Source of the DNA: Brasenia schreberi
Taxonomy: Eukaryota > Streptophyta > Magnoliopsida > Nymphaeales > Cabombaceae
Direction of reading: 5' to 3'
Length of the DNA stretch: 64,000 nucleotides
Assembly (NCBI GenBank): GCA_036023115.1
Contig: JAYKKT010000080.1
Span: forward strand, 12,640,001 to 12,704,000
Shown here: positions 37,901-49,970 of the stretch, in pieces
Layout: every line of letters begins with the position of its first letter
Position numbering within the stretch: the stretch's first letter is position 1
Position numbers and translations under genes: made by a program
Notes under the pieces: model-generated
Told to the model about the DNA's origin: nothing
What the model saw: only the letters and a program-made list of their open reading frames with translations
Databases searched by the model: none

Positions 37901-39773
37901 TAGTTTTGTGAAGGCTATGTTGCACGGGTACGCAGTTTTAAAACAGGTACATATTTTGTTCTCATTCTGTCCAAACTTTAAATATTTTGTTTGGTGAACT
38001 ATATAATACGAGTTTATGCATGTATGTGTTTACCACATAAATATCCTTTGAAAGGGGTATGGAATGCAAGAAGACTCCACTGCGAAGAGAACAAAATGCA
38101 GAAAATCAACGACTTTTGGTATGTGTTTGCTGTTTAATTGTTCTTTCTTTGAAGAAGAATATAAATGGCATTCTTATAGTTAGAATAGAATTATTCTCAA
38201 ACACTGGAATGCTCTTTAAAATATAGAATGCTCTATATAATTGTGTATATATATATAAACTTATTTTTTTATTATAGTTTTTAATAGTGGCATACCCGAC
38301 CCATACCTTAGTTTTTTTTTAAATTACGTACCCTATACCCATACTTGTACCGATATTGTACCCGTATCCATGCAACATTGATGACAATCAAGATTTGCAT
38401 ACCCTTAATATGGAACTCACTAATCCAATAGTCCCTTTAGTTGATAATATTGTTGATAGTGAAGATCTATAATTTATCAGGTACATGTTCATTTCATTTA
38501 TCAAACATTAATATTGTTTATAGTTGATAATATTGTCAAATAGTCCCTTCACTTATAATATTGTTGATATGCAAATATTGATTTTCTTTTGATTGATTTG
38601 TGTATTATGATGAAATCAGTAGTTGTTTACTTGTTTTGCTTTAATATAAAGTTGTGTACTTACCATTGTCGTCATATACTTATGTTAATTGATGTCTCAC
38701 TTGTTCTAGCTTGAATATTATATATATAATATTATATACCTTAGCCGTGTCACCGCACTCAAAAATTTTGAAATTTACGGTATTCCGCACCCACACCCGC
38801 GTGACATAGCAACTAGTATCAACATCAAACACATCCCCAAGCCAAGAAGGTTCCAGTTGGGCCCGATTGTCATATCCAAACCCATAATTGCGTCCCTGAC
38901 TATCTAGTCCCTAAGGTCTATCTGTTAATAACTCCGAATCAACAGGAAAAACGTCCACAAAGCTCGTCATGGATCATCGTCTAACACATGTATGGCTGTG
39001 GCAGCTGGCTTGTTCTCCAAATGTACCATAGCTGTCATCAATTCTTGTTTTTCTCCATTCAAAGCAACTGCTAGTTTAAACATCACCTACACACTTCACC
39101 TCTCCTTTGTGTCTCGTCCAGTTGTATGCTACTTCAGTGTAGAATGCCACAAACGACGTGTATCCTGCTATTTTGCTGTGTGGCAGTGATGTAGGAAATC
39201 AGAGGCGAAGATTCTGCATGCCTCATATCCCAAAACTTCCGTATTTGTTTCATTCTTAGATATACAAAGCCCATTTCCAAAATGCAGTTAAGGTAACGAA
39301 AATAAAATAAAAAGAAACGCAAAAAAAATCCAGAAATTGCTCTTTGAACCAAAACGAGTAGACAGATTTAATGGGAAAAAGAACAAAATAACTACCTGAA
39401 GCGAAGGAAGATCCCGACGAGACAACGAGAGACGAGAACCCTAACCCAAGAATCATGAAATCCCTCCTCGAATTCCTTATGGCCGATGGCACAGAAGCTG
39501 AAGCTGGAATTCGGATACCGGACGGCGTCTTCCTGAAGATTTGCTTCCATAATACCGTTCTCAAAGGAAAATCGCCGCAGGTTCTCGATCCGAGAACACA
39601 ATTTCTGCATTTCAACTTAAATCATTCCGAGAAGAAGAAGAAGAATGAAATAAGCAAAAACGGAGAGGCAAATGAGTGCGTTGAGTGAAGTTCTACCTGG
39701 AGGAGGAAGAGTGAGGGACATTTTGTGGGGAGACACGAGAGGACGACGAGAGGAAATGGATAGATACCGGCAT
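22954..39773 (-). CDS. PPD5: PsbP-domain thylakoid lumen protein, PPD5-like, 11 exons, exon 8 frameshifted
   Basis: Exons (-): 39773-39697, 39604-39396, 28699-28588, 27675-27626, 27525-27458, 27364-27266, 26777-26718, 26569-26511, 26045-25991, 23278-23229, 23052-22954. All have GT/AG borders and every junction keeps phase except after exon 8. The protein would be ~312 aa. It starts [17 protein letters not shown] (Ser-rich transit peptide), then [20 protein letters not shown] ending SFASG: a twin-Arg, Tat-type lumen signal. The PsbP-like domain follows, with [77 protein letters not shown] and the end [12 protein letters not shown]. Exon 8 is 59 nt where 60 is needed: after VDGE one base is missing, so FWYYEY is out of frame and a stop comes early in exon 10. 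PPD proteins are lumenal accessory proteins of the photosynthetic membrane; the exact role of this one is unknown to me. The number 5 rests on family memory and on the CID5-like neighbour. Confidence 0.85.
23982..24059 (-). mobile_element. Extremely 5'-truncated RTE insertion (78 bp) with 17-bp TSD
   Basis: Only the AAC-rich tail and the last ~65 bp of the RTE 3' end are present (GTCGGCTACATGGATTC, TTTGTTTCCACAGAG). It is flanked by AGCTTGCCTACTGGACA at 23965-23981 and 24060-24076. It lies in intron 9 of the PPD5-like gene. The perfect TSD points to a rather recent event. Confidence 0.88.
25491..25698 (-). mobile_element. Non-autonomous RTE derivative, ~208 bp
   Basis: This is the same two-part structure as 21680-21896, inverted. 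It has an AACAAC tail, the RTE 3' end with GGTCGGCTACATGGATTC, then GTAGAATCCATGGTAAATAA and the RTE 5' end (CCTCCTCCTTTATCCGG), ending at CATGTAAGGGATC (inverted). A short duplication CATAGACA (25480 and 25699) flanks it. It lies in intron 9 of the PPD5-like gene. Confidence 0.8.
30839..32801 (+). pseudogene. hAT transposase pseudogene (hAT-2)
   Basis: It starts [24 protein letters not shown]-type finger stretch ([12 protein letters not shown], then a stop) lies at 30839-31054. The DUF659 core has [20 protein letters not shown] and [14 protein letters not shown] (31668-31991). The dimerisation domain has [19 protein letters not shown] (32598-32801). It shows the same domain order as the hAT-1 copy. 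Several stops and frameshifts abolish function. Confidence 0.88.
34542..37886 (-). mobile_element. hAT transposon hAT-3 (3,345 bp), third level of nesting, perfect TSD
   Basis: GTACATAC at 34534-34541 and 37887-37894 is a perfect 8 bp duplication. TIRs are CAGTGTTGTC (left) and CAATGTTGTC (inverted right). Arrays of GTATCG / CGATAC fill 34558-34620 and 37750-37875. The transposase frame runs on -, the same strand as the host PPD5-like gene. A 3'-end fragment of the same family is at 54748-55360. Confidence 0.93.
34850..37352 (-). pseudogene. hAT-3 transposase, nearly collinear but with several stops
   Basis: It starts [20 protein letters not shown] at 37352. The BED finger has [20 protein letters not shown]. 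The DUF659 core has [16 protein letters not shown] and [20 protein letters not shown] (36027-36371). The middle part is at 35748-36017 ([13 protein letters not shown]). The dimerisation domain has [20 protein letters not shown] (35228-35476). A last exon (34850-~35130) gives an acidic tail ending DDLDYNL. About seven in-frame stops occur, many where Gln, Trp or Arg codons are likely ancestral, while the frame itself is mostly kept. This looks like decay by C-to-T change, not by indels. Confidence 0.88.
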
Positions 39774-39978
39774 TCTTTTTCAAGAAGAAGCTCCGATTTT
39801 TAGTGCTTCGCCATTTGCTCCCGCGCGGTAGCTTTATCCAAGTCACTATGGCGGAAGTAGGATTTTATCCTATCATTAAACTAGCTTAAGCACACAACTA
39901 TCCTCAGAGATCTCTTCGTATTCCAGTCGAAGACCGCTTCCAGTGCTTATGCTTTCTTCTATTCACTTCAACGTACCC

Positions 39979-40019
<41 letters not shown>

Positions 40020-41929
40020 ATATATATATATATATACGCGTGTGTCTAAAGCATGGGTGAATAGGGATAGCAATATCAGATAGGACACCAAGGTGACCTG
40101 AAAGATCCGTGATCTGTGTCTCCCCAAACGAACACGAAAAGAATGCATCATCTTGAGGTTGAGGTCCTTTCAACACAACCACGATATGACACCACACTAA
40201 CACAACCGGAAGCACGAAATCGTGGCAATAGAACACGACCAGAAAAGTCTGTGGATGTCCACCCAAGAGAACACGCAAAACATGGGGTTGGATATATTTC
40301 TAACACAGAACATGACATGACACAACTGAAGACGCAAAATTGCCAACCCTGCTCATGATTAACAAATTGTCTGGAGGACAAATGTTAGAAGCCCGCCTAC
40401 AAATTAGTTCATAAGTCATCGATTTATGGAAAGGAATACCTATAACCTGAAAATAACACGTTTACACACTTTTTTGGGGGTGAGAACATCATATTTATCC
40501 ATTTTATTTAGAACGAGTCATTGATGTTTTGATAAACTTCAACCAATGTATCATTAATAAGTACGTATTAACGAGCATTGCCAGTGAAAGGTAAAGTGCC
40601 GGCCTGAATGCACCTGAGTTTGGCTCTCGTCGAACGGATTACACCCTATCTGGCAGGCTTGAATGGCAAGCTGGGGGTGTATTTCCCAGCTGAGATGGAG
40701 GCACTCTTTGTAACAAGCGCATACGAGCATTACAACTGAGGATCCGCATGGTGTGGATGTGCCCAACCTACCATGGGCATCGCTCCCATATTGGCTTCCT
40801 TTAAAAAAGCCTTTTGTGTGGGGGGAGGGGGTTTGATTACGGGATCGAGACTACAAAACTCAAACTCCAATTCGAGTTCCATCAGTCCACCCCTAAGAAT
40901 GAGCTTATAAAATTAGAATAAAAAATAAGAATCTAACGCAACAAACCGTATTCAAATTAGATCTCAAATGACCCTAAAATCACCCAAAACCCAATTTAGA
41001 TCCATTTAAGCTATCTTCGATCTGAGTTGATACTTGGATCTATATCTGATCCAAATTGAGCGACAAGGTAGGTAGTTTGTGCCACTATGTTGACATAGAA
41101 CTTGCAACTACTGACAAGAGTCTTGTTTCTGACCTAAAACTCATTTCAAGACCCAACATAAACTTGACTCATTTCTGACACATAACCTATTTATTACATG
41201 TTTTGACACATAATTGTTTCTTGACATATGACATGAGGATACAACACGAATCAATGTCGTTTCAAGGTATTTTAGACACGATACAACACAGAAACTGGGA
41301 CATGCCCAAAAGTGACAGATTCCCTTGGTTTTTAGTACCGATTTAGTCAGTTTTCGATGATAACAAAGGCCGACGATGGTCCCCAATCGATTGCCTATTG
41401 CTCCTCTCCCAATCTAGTCTAGCATCAGTCGTCGACGATGGCGTTTTGGCCAAAAAACTCCATGAAATAAGATGTTGCAGAAAATGGGGAAAATCCGACA
41501 AATAGGAACCATTTTCCGACCAAATCGACACCCATTACATGCCTTAATTCATTAAAATCTTTTGTGCTACATTACTTTGTTAACCCAAGCTCAAAACAAT
41601 GATTGAATGCAAGCATTTATGCACAAAATCATATAAAACAGAAAAAAAATGAAAATGGTAGAAACTCACGAAATTCCGATTGTTGCTCGATGTCCTCACG
41701 GCTTGCTCGTTTCCTCCTGGTGCTGCCCCACAATGGAGGTCCTCTTATAGAGCCTCACCAGGATGGTAACTGGCCTCAACATGACAATTACCATCCTCGT
41801 GGTCTACCACCAAGGTCCAACAACGCCCGAAGTTGCATTTCTGCAATGCTCAAATCGGACGTTGTTGTTTCCTTAGGCCTGAGCGGGTTTGGATCCAATT
41901 AGATATGGACCCACATTGTTTCAACCTGT
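39774..41929. other. Upstream region of the PPD5-like gene; no gene recognised
   Basis: It contains the presumed promoter and 5' UTR of the minus-strand gene starting at 39773, including the CT/TA tract listed separately. Further right (40.1-41.9 kb) the sequence shows only short unrelated ORFs. Some CACAACC / GACACGA repeated words near 40.17-40.33 kb look like a worn transposon end. I see no intact element or RNA gene. Confidence 0.35.
39984..40037. repeat. (CT)n then (TA)n microsatellite upstream of the PPD5-like gene
   Basis: About 17 CT units are followed directly by 8 TA units. It lies ~210 bp upstream of the predicted ATG on the other strand, where it reads as GA repeats. Pyrimidine/purine tracts of this kind are common near plant transcription starts. 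Confidence 0.85.
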
Positions 41930-43221
41930 TACATGTTTGGAACAGTGGGAGCCACTTTATCATTCTAGTATTATATGTAGATGATATATTATTCAGTGAA
42001 AATAACAATGAGATGATTGTTAAAACAAAGTCATAGTTAACCTTAAGGTTCAAAATGAAGGATATGGGAGAGACATCCTATATTATGTGAATAAAGATTT
42101 TTCGAGATAGAGAATTTAAACTCTTATGCTTAAGTTAAGAGATATATATACTATATCCTCAAGAAATTTAAAATGAGTGAGTGTAAGCCTACAACTACAC
42201 ATGTTACAAAAGGGGTCAAATTGAGCAAGGTTGATTGTCTCGGTGAGAAAGATAACAAGCCTAATGTTGCGGTAGCTTTATTTATGTTATGTTATGTACA
42301 AGACCTGATATCAACTTCTTTATTGGTCTTCTAAGTAGATATCAAAGTAATCCTAATAGGCAACATTGGATATGTGTTAAAAGGATTTTAAGATATCTTA
42401 AAGGAACAAAATACTTCAAACTGTGTTTTCAAGCACATGAAGTAAAAGTTGTAGGATACTCAAATGCTAACTTTGTTGTGAGCAAAGATGGTAACAAATC
42501 AACCTTTGGACAAATATTTTTATTTAGAAGTGTTGTTGTTTCTTGAGATTGATGTAGCATTGCATACACAAGAAGGTAAGTATGTTGCTTGTTGTATGAT
42601 TGCAATGAGTGTCATTTGGATAAGCTACTTTATATGTGATTTGAAGTTGGATATAGTCAATGAGCTGATTGTCATTTATTATGGCAATAATGAAACAATT
42701 ACTCTGATTAAGAACTGATATCTCCAAAAGTAAACATATAATGGTTAAGTACCACTATGTTCATGATAGGGTTAAAAGAAATTATATGTATATCATATAT
42801 GCCAATAATATGTTGCTTGACCTCTTGACAAAAGGCATAACAGAGGATATTTTCTCAAAGCATGTTGTAAATATAGGTTTGATATTTGTTTAAAGTGTAT
42901 TAAATTACATGTTGATGATTGTTGTGTAGGAAAGAATTATTGTATACGAAAATTTATATAGGAAAACCTACAAAAAGTAGGAGGTAAAACCAGTGTGTTA
43001 TAATAGTTTGGATAAAATAGTCAAGTGAGAGATAACGCAAGATTGGTCATTCTCGAAAAGAAATCTACAGAATATAGGAAGACAAACCATCTTTTTGGAT
43101 TTCATGGATACATTAAACACATACGTTACACCTCTAGTGGATAATGATAAGGCTTGTAACATAAAGTCTATAATGATAAGATAGAGAAGACAAAGCCAGA
43201 TAATAATGAAAGTTTTTCCAT
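41930..43221 (+). mobile_element. 5'-truncated Copia fragment (Copia-2): RT, RNase H, 3' end
   Basis: It begins within RT at HVWNSGSHFIILVLYVDDIL (catalytic YVDD). It continues with KMKDMGETSYIM, then LCTRPDINFFIGLLSRYQSN and LRYLKGTKYFKLCFQ (RNase H side) in shifting frames. A purine tract near 43020 (AAGTGAGAGATAACG) probably marks the start of a worn 3' LTR. It is the same family as Copia-1 and Copia-3, with many stops. Confidence 0.82.
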
Positions 43222-43235
43222 TATAAATATAACAA

Positions 43236-44677
43236 CAACAACAACAACAATAGCTAAGCCTTTTCTCATACTAAACGGGGTCGGCTACATGGATTCTTTG
43301 TTTCCAGAGATCCCTATCGTGTGCCATGTTAGCAGTTAACTCCCAATAAGCTAGATCATTCTTTATTGTTTCTTTCCAACACTTTTGTGGTTGTCCTCTA
43401 CCTCTTTTAATACTTTCCAAATTTAGTTTTTCTAACCCTTTTACAGGTTCTTCTTTTGATCTTCTTTTTATATATCCAAACTATCTTAAACGATGTTCTC
43501 TCATTTTATCCTCTATTGGTGTCACTCCTAATTTGTTTCTAATAACCTCATTATGTATACAGTCTTTTCTTGTATGACCACTCATCCATCTCAACATCTT
43601 CATTTCTGTCACACACATCTTTTGTACATGTTGATGATTAACCGCCCAACACTCAGAACCAAAAAACATGGCAGGCCTAATTGTTGCTCTATAATATTTA
43701 CCTTTTAATTTTAATGGTATCTTCTTATCACAAAGAATACCTGATGCTCCTCTCCATTTTAACCAACCAGCATTAATTCTATGTGTAATATCTCCATCAA
43801 TTCTTCCATCACTCTAAAAAATTGACCCTAGGTATTTAAAACTTTCCTTTTGGGGGATGCAATGTGTGTCAATTTTAATTTCTATGTCCTCTGAAGTAAC
43901 CAAATGATCAAACTTACATTCCATATATTCTTCTGTCTTTGTTCTACTAAGTTGGAAGCTTTGCTTTCTAATGTTTCTCTCTATAGTTCCAATTTTTTAT
44001 GAACTTTTTCCTTAGAGTCCTCCACTAATACAATGTCATGTGCAAATAACATATACCAAGGTACTTCATCTTGAATATGTTTTGTTAACTCGTCCATTAC
44101 CATTATAAATAAGTATGGACTTAAAGTTGATCCTTGATGTAACCCAATATTAACTTCAAAGAAGTCTATCATTCCTTCATGAGTCCTCACATATGTTTTT
44201 GTACCATCATACATGTCTCTTATAACATTAATGTATGTCAATGGGATACCTTTTTTTTCCAAAGTTCTCCAAAAAACCTCCTTCGGTACACTATCATAAG
44301 CTTTTTCTAGATCAATAAATATCATGTGAAGGTTTTTCTTTTTTGCTCTAAAATGTTTCATAAGACGTCTCAAAAGGTGAATCGCTTCAATAGTAGATAT
44401 GCCTGACATGAATCCAAATTGGTTCTCTGTTGTACTTAATACTTGTCTTAACCTACGTTCGATAATTCTTTCCCATAATTTCATAGTATGGCTCACTAAC
44501 TTGATACCTCGATAATTCGCACAATTTTGAATGTCTCCCTTGTTCTTTTATATATGGGTATAAGTGTACTTGCTCTCCATTCCTCGGGTATCTTTTGGTT
44601 TTTCTATATTTCATTAAATAGTCTTGTGAGCCAAGTGATTCCTATGTCTCCTAGTATTTTCCACACTTCTATAAGAA
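43236..44677 (-). mobile_element. RTE LINE (RTE-2), 5'-truncated, 14-bp TSD
   Basis: It is flanked by TATAAATATAACAA at 43222-43235 and 44678-44691. The AAC-rich tail and the 3' end with GGTCGGCTACATGGATTC are on the left. The RT frame 43981-44496 reads [40 protein letters not shown] and [13 protein letters not shown], so the catalytic ADD is changed to AHD. The C-terminal stretch is at 43481-43669. Frames are broken by stops (for example near 43480 and 43815). Confidence 0.9.
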
Positions 44678-45135
44678 TATAAATATAACAATAATGAAAA
44701 AATTATAGACAGTGAAAAACTCAAGAAAGCAAAAATACTCTTCCCTTGAAAGCCTTCAGTGGGGAATGGGAGACCATTATCTCTCCTTCTCCTCCTCCTC
44801 CAAGATCTTCCTTTAACCCCTCTCACTCTCCGCTGTGCCTCACGAGAATCCTGCACTAGAAAACTCCATCAGATACATTTGATTCCAAAACTCATATCAA
44901 AGTACTTCACTGACCTTCTTTTAAACTCTTGAGGGAAGACCAAAGGCCATTTGCAAGTAAGGTACTTGGCCAGCCACAACTTGTGAAGCATCCGCAGATG
45001 GCAAGCTGTGCACTTCGGGAGCTGCCCGATTGTGCATACTACCTGCAGACAATTGAGAATCCTCCTTCTGACTACACCATCTGTGTTTCACAGCACCCAC
45101 GCCGCCGAAGGGGTGCTCCATGTAGACTGGTCTCC

Positions 45136-46098
<963 letters not shown>

Positions 46099-46180
46099 AC
46101 TTATTTATTTGGTCCTCCTGTGCAATTAGCAAACTCTAAACTCGTGACCTAATTCACAACCTCTCAATATTTGTAACAGA

Positions 46181-46502
46181 TTATCGTCCTCTCTTGATTC
46201 TACCATGTGTACAGAGCAAGAGGAATGCAAGAGGAATGCCGTATCCTTTCTCGAGAGGACCAGTTGCATTATGTTCGATGTCTTCCTCTTCTCTGGTTGA
46301 AGCAAAACGTGATAGGCTTACCCTCCTTGAACTGGAATTCAATACTTGTTGCGTTAGCAGGTCCATCAACGCATTGATCTTCCTTCCGCTCAGCATGGTT
46401 CTCGACATAGAGACCTTTTTTATTAGCCACGAGAAACTTAGGTGCTAATTTGTGAATATTTAAAGCTAGGTAGACACGTCTAGTTTCGGTTCCGAATACC
46501 AA
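46181..46502 (-). other. Unassigned open frames, origin unknown
   Basis: Two overlapping frames cover this piece: 46269-46502 (MVFGTETRRVYLALNIHKLA..., FKEGKPITFCFNQRRGRHRT) and 46181-46408. The sequence is of normal complexity between microsatellites. No family motif is recognised and no splice sites link it convincingly to the frame at 44921-45184. It may be a gene fragment or chance. Confidence 0.25.
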
Positions 46503-46539
46503 AAGCCTATCAATACCGTAAAAGATATTAAATTAACAA

Positions 46540-46575
<36 letters not shown>

Positions 46576-46595
46576 AATAAGTACTTAAACATGAT

Positions 46596-46643
46596 CAAAG
46601 ATCTCAACCGCTCGATCTTGAAGATCAACGGTTAAGATCTTTG
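46596..46643. repeat. Short inverted repeat (hairpin)
   Basis: CAAAGATCTCAACCG at 46596-46610 pairs with CGGTTAAGATCTTTG at 46629-46643, with one mismatch, around an 18 nt loop that contains a further inverted word (GATCTT / AAGATC). A related word, CGAACGGTTGAGATTT, occurs at ~46740. Repeats of this kind are typical of short MITE-like elements, but I cannot mark ends. Confidence 0.6.
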
Positions 46644-46791
46644 AGTCAAAAAACAATTTATAGAAGTATTTATTGTGACCGTAAAAAGTATTAACCTACT
46701 ATTTTGCTTTTGAGATTTGGATTTCAATTATCATCTCATCGAACGGTTGAGATTTAAAAACATGTTTAAAATGAATTAATATGTGCACGGA

Positions 46792-46792
<1 letters not shown>

Positions 46793-46862
<70 letters not shown>
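46793..46862. repeat. (CT)n-(TA)n microsatellite
   Basis: About 9 CT units are followed by about 26 TA units. A similar TA run lies at 46543-46571. Both belong to the microsatellite-rich zone between the two host genes. Confidence 0.9.
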
Positions 46863-46863
<1 letters not shown>

Positions 46864-46984
46864 CCAAACCGACGGTTTGAATTGCATATTCTATGACAGG
46901 AGGAACTCTAACCGAACCAAGGACTCCTTGGGCTTAGTTATGTGTACTTCTTTGTTACAAAGGAAGGCCATAGCCTAAAAGGCA

Positions 46985-47070
46985 TACGTGCACCCCTAGG
47001 AGTCGAACTCCTCCATGAGCAGAAGGGTGTCTGAGAACCCTACCAGTTTAGCTAACGATCTGGGTAAGCT
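46985..47070 (-). other. tRNA-like sequence (tRNA pseudogene or SINE head)
   Basis: On the minus strand TTAGCTAAACTGG matches the pol III A box and GAGTTCGACTCC matches the B box, ~40 nt apart as in tRNA genes. The acceptor stem arms do not pair and the T arm is poor, so this is not a working tRNA. It could be a tRNA pseudogene or the tRNA-derived head of a SINE. Confidence 0.4.
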
Positions 47071-47194
47071 GAAATTGTTGAAGTCGTAATAAAGGGACTT
47101 TAAGGCATATAATAAGTTGTCAAACTTAGAAGCACAAAGACGGGGCCCTTCTTTCGAAGAGAGTCGAGACCCACGCACATCATCGTCCAAATCT

Positions 47195-47397
47195 CTCTCT
47201 TCCTGATTTCACAATTGAAATTTATTTTCTTAAGAACGGGAAGGAGCGCTAGGGCCTCCCCCTTATTTTCATACTCTTCCTTGTTTCGTTATATCTTCCT
47301 CCATTTTCTTTAGGGAAATTGGAGAAAGATCGCCATCGGACTCTCCTCGAATTGCCGAGTTCGAAGTTCATATTGCGTTGCTTCCGAGGGTTTGATG
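47195..47397 (+). other. Possible 5' UTR exon of the CID5-like gene
   Basis: A CT-rich stretch of more even composition ends at TTTGATG|GTAGTC, a fair donor site; a second GT-rich site lies at ~47440. If real, a ~4.85 kb intron would join it to the acceptor TTAACAG at 52243-52249, just before the coding exon. Position and texture are the only support. Confidence 0.3.
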
Positions 47398-48457
47398 GTA
47401 GTCATATGATCTCTACCGATCCCTGTTCTCTTTAAGGTGGGTTTTCGGTCACCAGTGTGAGATTGAGTTTTTCTTCATTTTATGTTGTTGGTGGTTTTTA
47501 TTTTTCTCAATTATCCCGTTTTCATCGAGATGGTGCCACGATCTGACGGTTATGTTCTTAATTCTGCTTGTTTGGATGGATCAGGATGTTATCGTTTTCA
47601 ATCTTGAGCTTTTGCCGATGGCTGTTTAACCAATTTCTTTTGTAGATCCTTTTCAAGATCTTGCTTCTTGACCTTATGAAAATAGTTGGAATCCTTTCTC
47701 TTTTCACCATATATACATCCATACATGAGTGCACAGATGTTATATATACATAAAGACATATATACCGGAAGAGCACAAACACGTACTTTGGTGGATCATT
47801 GGGTGGGACCGCTGTGATCTTTCGTTTTCTTGGATTTGTTTCAGCTTTAGTCAATCATATCTATGTTTAACACTAATATTATTTGGAACATTTTGAAGAC
47901 TAGCTAAGGTTTTGAAGTATTTCTAGTTTTTCAGTCTTGGTTCTATTACTTATCAACAAGATTTGCCCAAAGATGGGAAATTTGATGAGTGTGCGTGCAT
48001 CTAATGCTTGTTTACATTCTTAATTCAATTTCATAATGGATCGTGGAAAATACAGTTTTCTTTCTCTTAGAACACCTATCATGTTATGTGGAATGGTTAT
48101 CTATTAGCTGTACTTAGATGTTGGATATCGTTGTTTTGATTCTGCAAACAATCAGTCTTGATTTCAACGCTAAAGCTTCCTTCTTGACTTTCATTTTGTT
48201 GATGAAAGTGGAAACAAAAGTATTTCCTCAATGTTTCTACATTCAAATGATAGAATGATGTATGAAAGCAGAAAACGATAAGCATTACCGTTTTATATTT
48301 TATTATCTTATATTAGTGATCGTGTATTTATTTACATAAGTGTCTTATGGCTTTGATTTTATCCATGATCAATTGCTTAAAGTCAGTTTATTTCTTATAT
48401 TTTTCTTATCCCTTTTCATTGTTGCTAACTACTTGAATGTCGAAAAAGCTGTATAGG

Positions 48458-49262
48458 TCCTCGTAAATCATGAGGGACCAATAAACGCGTATCTCAGTGT
48501 ATCACAAGATACAGTACAATACACAAGTTATGTTATTTATTTAATTCTAAAAATCAGAAAAATAGGAAACTCAGGAAAAAGGGGAAACATAAAAATCAGA
48601 AAAAATAGAACAATGCTACCAAGTCTGGGACGACATCTGAGACATCATGAACTGTAAAACAACAGATAAAATGCTAGCTAATAACCAAAAATTGAAACTC
48701 ATTTTCTAAGAAGCAAGGAAAATCGAAAATAAGATAGAAGAAGTGAATAACGTAGTCACAAAGGCATTGTGTCATACAAAACATGAGTCATAATGAGTTC
48801 TATATCATGATGATACAACAATTTCTGAATTATTCCACATATCCTGCATCCTAATTAACAAATACATCACAATCATCATAAATCTTGAAGGTCATTGAGA
48901 TTATGGCCATTGTTGAGTGTAGAAGAAGTTTGGGAGAGAAAAGGGCTTGTTTTGGGAGAGAAATGAGTACAAAATTAAGGAGGATTCCTTGGAAGGTTGT
49001 CTTAAAGGTTTAAAACCACTTATGAGCGTCAAATTTTAAAGAATATAGTAAAAAGCAATGTTGTAATTAGTGTATCAGTGCCCGTATCGGTACATTGAAA
49101 TAAAAAAAAAAATAAAAAAAAATCATAAATCATAAAAAAAATCATCCCATATCGTAATATAGTGTATCGTATGATACGGGGTGTATTGAACAATATAGTA
49201 CCCGTATCGCAATGTATCATATGATACATACGAGTGCGATACATGTGATAAGGACCTGTAGT
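48458..49262. mobile_element. Possible non-autonomous hAT-like remnant with GTATC words
   Basis: AGGTCCTCGTAAATC near the left end and AGGTCCTTATCACATG (inverted right end) are similar. The right subterminal part has ATACGG / GTATCG words (49080-49240) like those of hAT-3. No clear target duplication or coding frame is seen. It lies upstream of the CID5-like coding exons, perhaps in an intron. Confidence 0.4.
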
Positions 49263-49436
49263 ATCCTATGCCAAACGAGGATGAAGAGTAGACACTAATA
49301 AGCTCCATTGCTTTCAATTGAGGTAAGTCAATCAAGTCCTAACGCACACAAATTATAAGATTAACAGGTCAAAAGGGGCAGTGATGCAGATGAACATATG
49401 ATATGTGGAGTGGAGCTGCTCTCATGCCACACTGCT

Positions 49437-49690
49437 AGGATGACAGAGAGAGAAAGGGAGAGAGAAGAGAGAAAGGGAGAGAGAGTGTGGTAGAGGAAGG
49501 CAGAGACAGAGAGAAGAGAGAGAATAGGCGGTGGAGCCGGAGAAAGAGAGATAGGGAGAGAGAAGAGAGAAAGGTAGAGAGCTTACCTGCGGCGGACGAC
49601 AGCGAAGGCGGTAGGAGAGGTGGTTGTGGCTATCGATGTGTGTGCGAGTGGTGGCGGAGAGAGCAGAGGTGAGAGGCGGGAGAGAGAGCA
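49437..49690. repeat. Purine-rich GA tract
   Basis: About 250 bp are dominated by GAGAGA / GGGAGA words, with some GGCGG. Long ORFs across it on both strands are compositional artefacts. Confidence 0.7.
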
Positions 49691-49970
49691 AAGTCAATAG
49701 GTTTTATTTAATTTAGGTATAGTCAATTTGGATCGACCCGACCCAAAACCTTTTGTACACGGCGCTAACTGCGCCCAAGAAGGTCGTTCGTTATCTAGTG
49801 TGCTCTATAGCGGTTCGAGGTCCGCTAAAATGCTATAGCTATAGCACGTTATTAATAACACAACTGACATTGATTGGGGAGGTGATGTGAATGACACACA
49901 TTCCATAACAAGTTTTTGTATGTTTTTAGGGGACTCCATCATTTCATGAAAATGTAAGAAACAACCGAAG

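Larger units (their letters stand above)
32950..38378. mobile_element. Second-level hAT-like element with GGTACG arrays, nested in hAT-2
   Basis: Comparison with the intact site in hAT-1 shows that the sequence between GATGACA at 32943-32949 and GATGACA at 38380-38386 is an insertion. Its ends share ATGTTGCACGG (left) and ATGTTGCATGG (inverted right). Both subterminal regions are full of GGTACG / CGTACC words. The 7-8 bp duplication and the arrays fit a hAT-type element. Excluding hAT-3 it is ~2.1 kb and codes no transposase I can see; 33.2-33.4 kb looks like a GC-richer leader. The left-end motif CTATGTTGCACGGGTACG occurs again, in direct orientation, at ~37914, so the element may be composite. 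Confidence 0.75.
29328..38809 (+). mobile_element. hAT transposon hAT-2 (9,482 bp including nested elements)
   Basis: Ends CTATGTCACACAGA (left) and CTATGTCACGCGGG (inverted right) match hAT-1. Flanks CAACCAGT (29320-29327) and CAACTAGT (38810-38817) agree at 7 of 8 positions. The left subterminal region is packed with CCGACAC / GTGTCGG repeats. Without the inserts it is about 4.1 kb, close to hAT-1. Its 3' part is split at 32949 by another element, which contains a third. It lies in intron 2 of the PPD5-like gene, antisense to it. Confidence 0.9.

Noticed and set aside
46985..47070. Functional tRNA gene
   Set aside because: A and B boxes are there, but the acceptor and T stems do not pair; at most a pseudogene or SINE head.
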